Source: Berkiella sp964606325
GTDB taxonomy: Bacteria > Pseudomonadota > Gammaproteobacteria > Berkiellales > Berkiellaceae
Assembly (NCBI GenBank): GCA_964606325.1
Contig: CAZSGE010000003.1
Span: 1-64,000 of the forward strand
DNA length: 64,000 bases
Direction: 5' to 3'
Positions 62,413 through 64,000 of this stretch are shown here, piece by piece. The notes beneath the pieces were generated by a model. That model was not told the DNA's origin. It did no database searches and saw nothing but the letters and a program-made list of their open reading frames with translations. The translations under genes were made by a program, and so were the position numbers. Each line of letters starts with the position of its first letter. The stretch's first letter is position 1.

Positions 62413-62688
62413 ATGAGGACATTGTCTCAAGCGGAAAGCAAAGCAGTTAATGGGGCAGCATTAACGGGCGATCAGTTAACCTATGTTATTACGCTTAGTG
62501 CTCAAGCTGCCGTCAATTTAGGGGTGCAAGCTTGTCTTAAATTATGTAGTACGACCGCGCCAGGTATGCTTATTACTCATGTGTTGGTCCCAGCTTTAAA
62601 TATCAGTACACTTGCTTTTGTAACAGATATTTGCAATTACTATTTCAAAAATCCTGCCAATTCTGCATCACCAACATCAGCATCTTAA
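62413..62688 (+). CDS. bacteriocin-like small protein with double-glycine-type leader
   Basis: 91 residues. A strong ribosome site, GGAGGT, lies just upstream of the ATG at 62413. The N-terminal MRTLSQAESKAVNGA matches the leader of the protein at 51455-51742 (MR..SQAE...V.G). The mature part is hydrophobic and Ala/Leu-rich with Cys residues in ACLKLCS and DICNYY, and ends in a Ser/Ala tail. Possible secreted peptide or membrane-active toxin; no transporter nearby. The leader match with a second locus is the main support. Confidence 0.65.
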   Translation: MRTLSQAESKAVNGAALTGDQLTYVITLSAQAAVNLGVQACLKLCSTTAPGMLITHVLVPALNISTLAFVTDICNYYFKNPANSASPTSAS

Positions 62689-62706
62689 GATGTCATTATC
62701 ACAAGA

Positions 62707-64000
62707 TTAGATTTTGGTGAGCTTGAATAATGTATTGAGTGAGGGATCATACGCTTGTAACAAGCGTTGGTTATCTGTTTCAAATCCAAAGGGCAAAAGG
62801 TATGAGATCCAATTATCAATGGAATCAAAGTGGCGCAGCTCCCTTTGATTCTCTTGATAGGGGATGTTTAATCCGGCATTAAAAATACTGTGAGCCACAG
62901 ACACAAACGCATTCATCATTTTATCAGTTACATCATGATCGCGAATGATAAAGGCACCACCTGGTCTTAAAATGCGATATATTGATTTGACGAAATCATC
63001 TAACTTGTCTTTGGGACAATGATGCAGACCAATGTAACTTGTCACTAAATCTATCGATTCTGAAGGAATATCTTGCTCAGAAATAGCTTGATAGTTGTTG
63101 AAAGCGATAAATTTACCATATTTATTGATACTTCCTCTCTCAGCGATATCCACAGGGGAATAACTTTGAGGAGTATCAAAGATATAAATGATGTTTTCAA
63201 CCTGATAATGCTTTTTCAAATCACTGATGTATCTGCCGTTCGAGCCTATTTCAACATACCCTCTTAGTGGTTTGTCGTTTGGATAAAGCATAAGTGTTTG
63301 GCGAGATATTTCCTTTTTTTGCTTAAACAGGGCGGGGATTGCATAACGCACATCATTTAAAAAAACTTTGATTTTCGGTAAATCCTGTTTTATTGCCTCA
63401 TAAATTTCATTATCGGTGTTAAATTTTTCCGTATGTTGAGTGATTAATAAATGGAAAGCGTTTTCAGGATATATATTGTAGACGTTTTGTAAAAATAGGA
63501 AAAACTTATCGCGGTATTGGGTATTCATAAAGATCGTTTTTATTTCTGATTCATAGTTTAGGGTAGTCTCGTCTTGATAATATTTGCTTAGTAATTTATT
63601 CGAGAATCTATTGTGCGGGTCAAGTTTTCTTTTTAGTTTAAAATACAGCTGTGCTTTTGGATAAGCTTTCAAAAATTGATCACGCGTGGCATGAGGTTGA
63701 TAAGGTAAGTAATATCGGCCTTTGCAGGATAATGCTGCGTCAATTAATTCTCTTGTCCAAATAGGAACACTGTTTTTGTCTAAGTCGCTAACGCGTTCCT
63801 TGTAATATAGTACAAAAGCAAAAACCTCAGTTTGTGCCCAGGCAAGCAAAGAACCGGGATCTGCGATGGCATGTCGGATTGAAATATTTAACACATTTAC
63901 TTTAAAACGATTTAAGATATTAGCCATTTTAGAGACAAAATTTTCAAGCTCTGATGGTGGTACAAAATATTCTTGTAACACATAGGTAGCATGTTCACGA
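62707..64000 (-). CDS. FAD-linked oxidase C-terminus fused to SAM methyltransferase (5' end outside window)
   Basis: The frame stays open to the window edge (…REHATYVLQEYFVPPSEL), so the start is missing. The visible N-terminal ~150 residues match the end of a FAD-linked lactone-oxidase-like domain (LQEYFVPPSEL; KLKRKLDPHNRFSNKLLSKYY). The C-terminal ~190 residues are a class I methyltransferase: YVEIGSNGRYISDL (motif I), SIDLVTSYIGLHHCP and ILRPGGAFIIRDHD. One chain carrying both is unusual. Upstream genes are not visible. Substrate unknown. Confidence 0.7.
   Translation of the reverse strand, partial: REHATYVLQEYFVPPSELENFVSKMANILNRFKVNVLNISIRHAIADPGSLLAWAQTEVFAFVLYYKERVSDLDKNSVPIWTRELIDAALSCKGRYYLPYQPHATRDQFLKAYPKAQLYFKLKRKLDPHNRFSNKLLSKYYQDETTLNYESEIKTIFMNTQYRDKFFLFLQNVYNIYPENAFHLLITQHTEKFNTDNEIYEAIKQDLPKIKVFLNDVRYAIPALFKQKKEISRQTLMLYPNDKPLRGYVEIGSNGRYISDLKKHYQVENIIYIFDTPQSYSPVDIAERGSINKYGKFIAFNNYQAISEQDIPSESIDLVTSYIGLHHCPKDKLDDFVKSIYRILRPGGAFIIRDHDVTDKMMNAFVSVAHSIFNAGLNIPYQENQRELRHFDSIDNWISYLLPFGFETDNQRLLQAYDPSLNTLFKLTKI

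Noticed and set aside
1..64000. CRISPR arrays, tRNA/rRNA genes, transposases, prophage
   Set aside because: Looked for repeat-spacer periodicity, tRNA arm patterns and mobile-element proteins; none was seen by eye.

Overview
The window reads as one scaffold segment from a gammaproteobacterium of the Legionellales type. Housekeeping genes are gammaproteobacterial: a DjlA C-terminus, E. coli-type SpeD, GlnE, ParE/ParC, an EpmA/EpmB/EF-P set and a heptose-based LPS core locus. They are interleaved with lineage-specific genes carrying eukaryote-like modules: ankyrin repeats, an F-box-like segment, ubiquitin-interacting-motif-like helices, a CX5R phosphatase loop, kinase-like folds and basic nuclear-localisation-like clusters. 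That mix is typical of host-associated Legionellales with Dot/Icm effectors. The nuclear-localisation-like clusters would suit an intranuclear relative such as Candidatus Berkiella, but no 16S gene or secretion genes lie here, so this is inference. Base composition looks AT-rich by eye; it was not computed. A run of 10 N shows this is a draft assembly.

Layout. 1-7063: djlA tail, a REP-like repeat, two effector-like genes sharing an N-terminal motif, and an ankyrin protein. 7291-12750: an AAA/DUF4143 ATPase, a degenerate IolC-like protein, a TetR regulator, PagL and rpe. 12857-16213: a fused 2-oxoacid dehydrogenase E1 and a glutaryl-CoA-type dehydrogenase. 16210-25748: a His-rich protein, DegS, SpeD, PilU, an SPFH/NfeD pair, GlnE and IlvE. 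25990-33835: a compact LPS-core run (waaF, waaC, O-antigen ligase, glycosyltransferase, LPS-kinase-like, hldE, hldD) ending in a HicB-like ORF. 33832-37733: an ankyrin/F-box protein, a Pmp-like beta-helix protein and an outer-membrane barrel. 37761-40838: a polysaccharide deacetylase damaged by the assembly gap, a second core glycosyltransferase and waaA. 40888-47996: tolC, pcm, nudF, parE, parC.

48032-64000 is mainly accessory: an ankyrin protein with a basic cluster, a possible permuted papain-like protein, two small proteins with a shared bacteriocin-type leader, a Pro-rich membrane protein, a PilZ-like protein, the epmB/efp/epmA set, a protein with two UIM-like motifs, a tandem pair of secreted Cys-rich proteins, two convergent kinase-like paralogues and a FAD-oxidase/methyltransferase fusion running off the end.

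How parts fit together: heptose synthesis and transfer (hldE, hldD, waaF, waaC), Kdo transfer (waaA), core decoration, O-antigen ligation and PagL lipid A trimming form a near-complete outer-leaflet programme. EpmB, EF-P and EpmA form a closed translation-factor modification pathway. The effector-like genes are scattered singly or in small clusters rather than on one island. No tRNA, rRNA, CRISPR array, transposase or prophage was seen, and no gene-free stretch exceeds 300 bases.
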